Part shown: positions 8,615-9,108 of the stretch, in pieces
Numbering within the stretch: position 1 is the stretch's first letter
Layout: the number at the start of each line of letters is the position of its first letter
Source: Phycisphaerae bacterium
Lineage (GTDB): Bacteria; Planctomycetota; Phycisphaerae; Sedimentisphaerales; Anaerohalosphaeraceae
Assembly (NCBI GenBank): GCA_021736615.1
Contig: JAIPFN010000243.1
Location: 1-9,108 of the forward strand
Direction: 5' to 3'
Length of the DNA: 9,108 nt
Notes under the pieces: model-generated
What the model saw: the letters and a program-made list of their open reading frames with translations, nothing else
Database searches by the model: none
Told to the model about the DNA's origin: nothing
Position numbers and translations under genes: made by a program

Positions 8615-8887
8615 TTATTTTTCGTCAATCCTGGCTTTAATTAAAGCCCCCACCTTCGAAGCCTTTTCCTCGGCGAAACTGTAAAACTCCAGTAAATCCT
8701 TGTGAGCCTTTTTGGCGAGTACCTCGCCTTTGGTTACCCCTTCGTTTTTACTGGAAGGCTCTTCCGACACATCGTGCCGGGCAATCTCAGACCCGTCTAA
8801 TGCGGGCGCCTGATAATAGATTGCCGATCCAAAACCGGCGAAATATATTATCAAGGCAATCAATAATTTGCTGCGTAGCCCTCCCAT
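8615..8887 (-). CDS. Small membrane-anchored or secreted protein of unknown function
   Basis: I do not recognise this 90-residue protein. Residues 1-7 are basic (MGGLRSK), and residues 8-25 are a hydrophobic helix (LLIALIIYFAGFGSAIYY) that could be a signal anchor or an uncleaved signal peptide. The rest is hydrophilic: a flexible acidic part (about 30-50) and then a Lys/Glu-rich amphipathic helix (about 52-90), probably in the periplasm. No cysteine is present, so it is not a lipoprotein. It has a good ribosome site (GGAG, 8 bases before the ATG) and a strong terminator, and its third-position pattern is gene-like, so I think it is real and monocistronic. I found no clear promoter. Nothing ties it to its neighbours. 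Confidence 0.65.
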   Translation of the reverse strand: MGGLRSKLLIALIIYFAGFGSAIYYQAPALDGSEIARHDVSEEPSSKNEGVTKGEVLAKKAHKDLLEFYSFAEEKASKVGALIKARIDEK

Positions 8888-8895
8888 ATGTATAT

Positions 8896-8899
8896 CTCC
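8896..8899 (-). promoter_or_regulatory. Ribosome binding site of the 90-residue gene
   Basis: GGAG lies 8 bases before the ATG at 8887. The 15 bases GGAGATATACATATG equal the well-known leader of phage T7 gene 10 used in expression vectors; this is probably chance in an AT-rich leader. Confidence 0.6.
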
Positions 8900-8996
8900 A
8901 AAAGAAATTCAGTTTAAGTTAGTTATTCAAACCGACCGAAATTAGCCAGAAAAACAATGTAAGTCTCTACATTTAACAGGTTTATTCGGCTTCGTC

Positions 8997-9095
8997 TTTT
9001 TTGTAAAATAGCCTCGCCCGTTAGGGCGAATCTTCAATTCGTAATTCGTAATTCGTAATTCATAATTCTCCAACTGGCCGTCAGGTCAGTTTGAG
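8997..9095 (+). repeat. 99-base two-hairpin repeat, copy 2
   Basis: The first 20 bases are identical to copy 1. Hairpin 1 is CGCCC, loop GTTA, GGGCG (9015-9028); one base pair is swapped from G-C to C-G relative to copy 1, so pairing is kept. The middle is four 7-base units (ATTCGTA three times, then ATTCATA; 9037-9064), at the same offset as in copy 1. Hairpin 2 is AACTGGCC, loop GTCA, GGTCAGTT (9072-9091) with one G-T pair. The last 10 bases match copy 1. It ends 13 bases before the window edge, so its downstream neighbour is unseen. Confidence 0.8.
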
Positions 9096-9108
9096 TTACT
9101 TATACGAT

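Noticed and set aside
8956..8973. Small inverted repeat AATGTA/TACATT upstream of the 90-residue gene
   Set aside because: A 6-bp AT-rich stem is expected by chance and it has no convincing position relative to a promoter.
9037..9064. CRISPR or satellite array from the ATTCGTA units
   Set aside because: The units are 7 bases with no spacers, only four copies, and are part of the 99-base element.

Overview
The window looks like a chromosomal stretch from a Planctomycetota bacterium, most likely of the Phycisphaerae/Sedimentisphaerales type. The placement is an inference from three things: a hydrazine-synthase-alpha-like beta-propeller protein with a c-type heme motif (a family I associate with planctomycetes), a secreted GH2 beta-galactosidase next to a solute:sodium symporter with a tiny membrane partner, and intergenic spaces filled with short hairpin-rich and periodic repeats. 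No rRNA, tRNA, CRISPR array, transposase, integrase or phage gene is visible.

Layout. From 1 to 1949 (minus strand) lies the N-terminal 649 codons of a large exported propeller protein; its C-terminus is cut by the left edge. It has its own candidate promoter (TATAAT at 2009-2014). Next, also on minus, is a compact free methionine-(R)-sulfoxide reductase (2173-2646) with a good sigma70-like promoter. A 350-base spacer (2647-2996) then separates this from the divergently transcribed secreted LacZ-type beta-galactosidase (2997-6137, plus strand). Downstream of lacZ are palindromes with TCC loops and a periodic repeat. Convergent to lacZ is a two-gene minus-strand operon: a solute:sodium symporter (6604-8157) followed by a 60-residue one-helix membrane protein (6405-6587). 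Finally there is a 90-residue membrane-anchored or secreted protein of unknown function (8615-8887, minus) with a strong hairpin terminator.

How they may work together. The beta-galactosidase is exported and would release sugars outside the cytoplasm. The neighbouring symporter could import a product, but its substrate cannot be read from sequence. The sulfoxide reductase is a cytoplasmic repair enzyme, and the propeller protein is probably a periplasmic heme protein. I see no evidence that all of these form one pathway.

The most unusual content is intergenic. A 99-base element occurs twice (2811-2909 and 8997-9095) with identical length and the same internal plan: hairpin, four 7-base units, hairpin. 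A paired base change between the copies preserves the first stem. A second family of about 94 bases occurs as direct repeats on either side of the symporter operon (6280-6372 and 8424-8517), and a shorter relative lies at 2724-2770. I found no convincing new enzymatic or defence system here.
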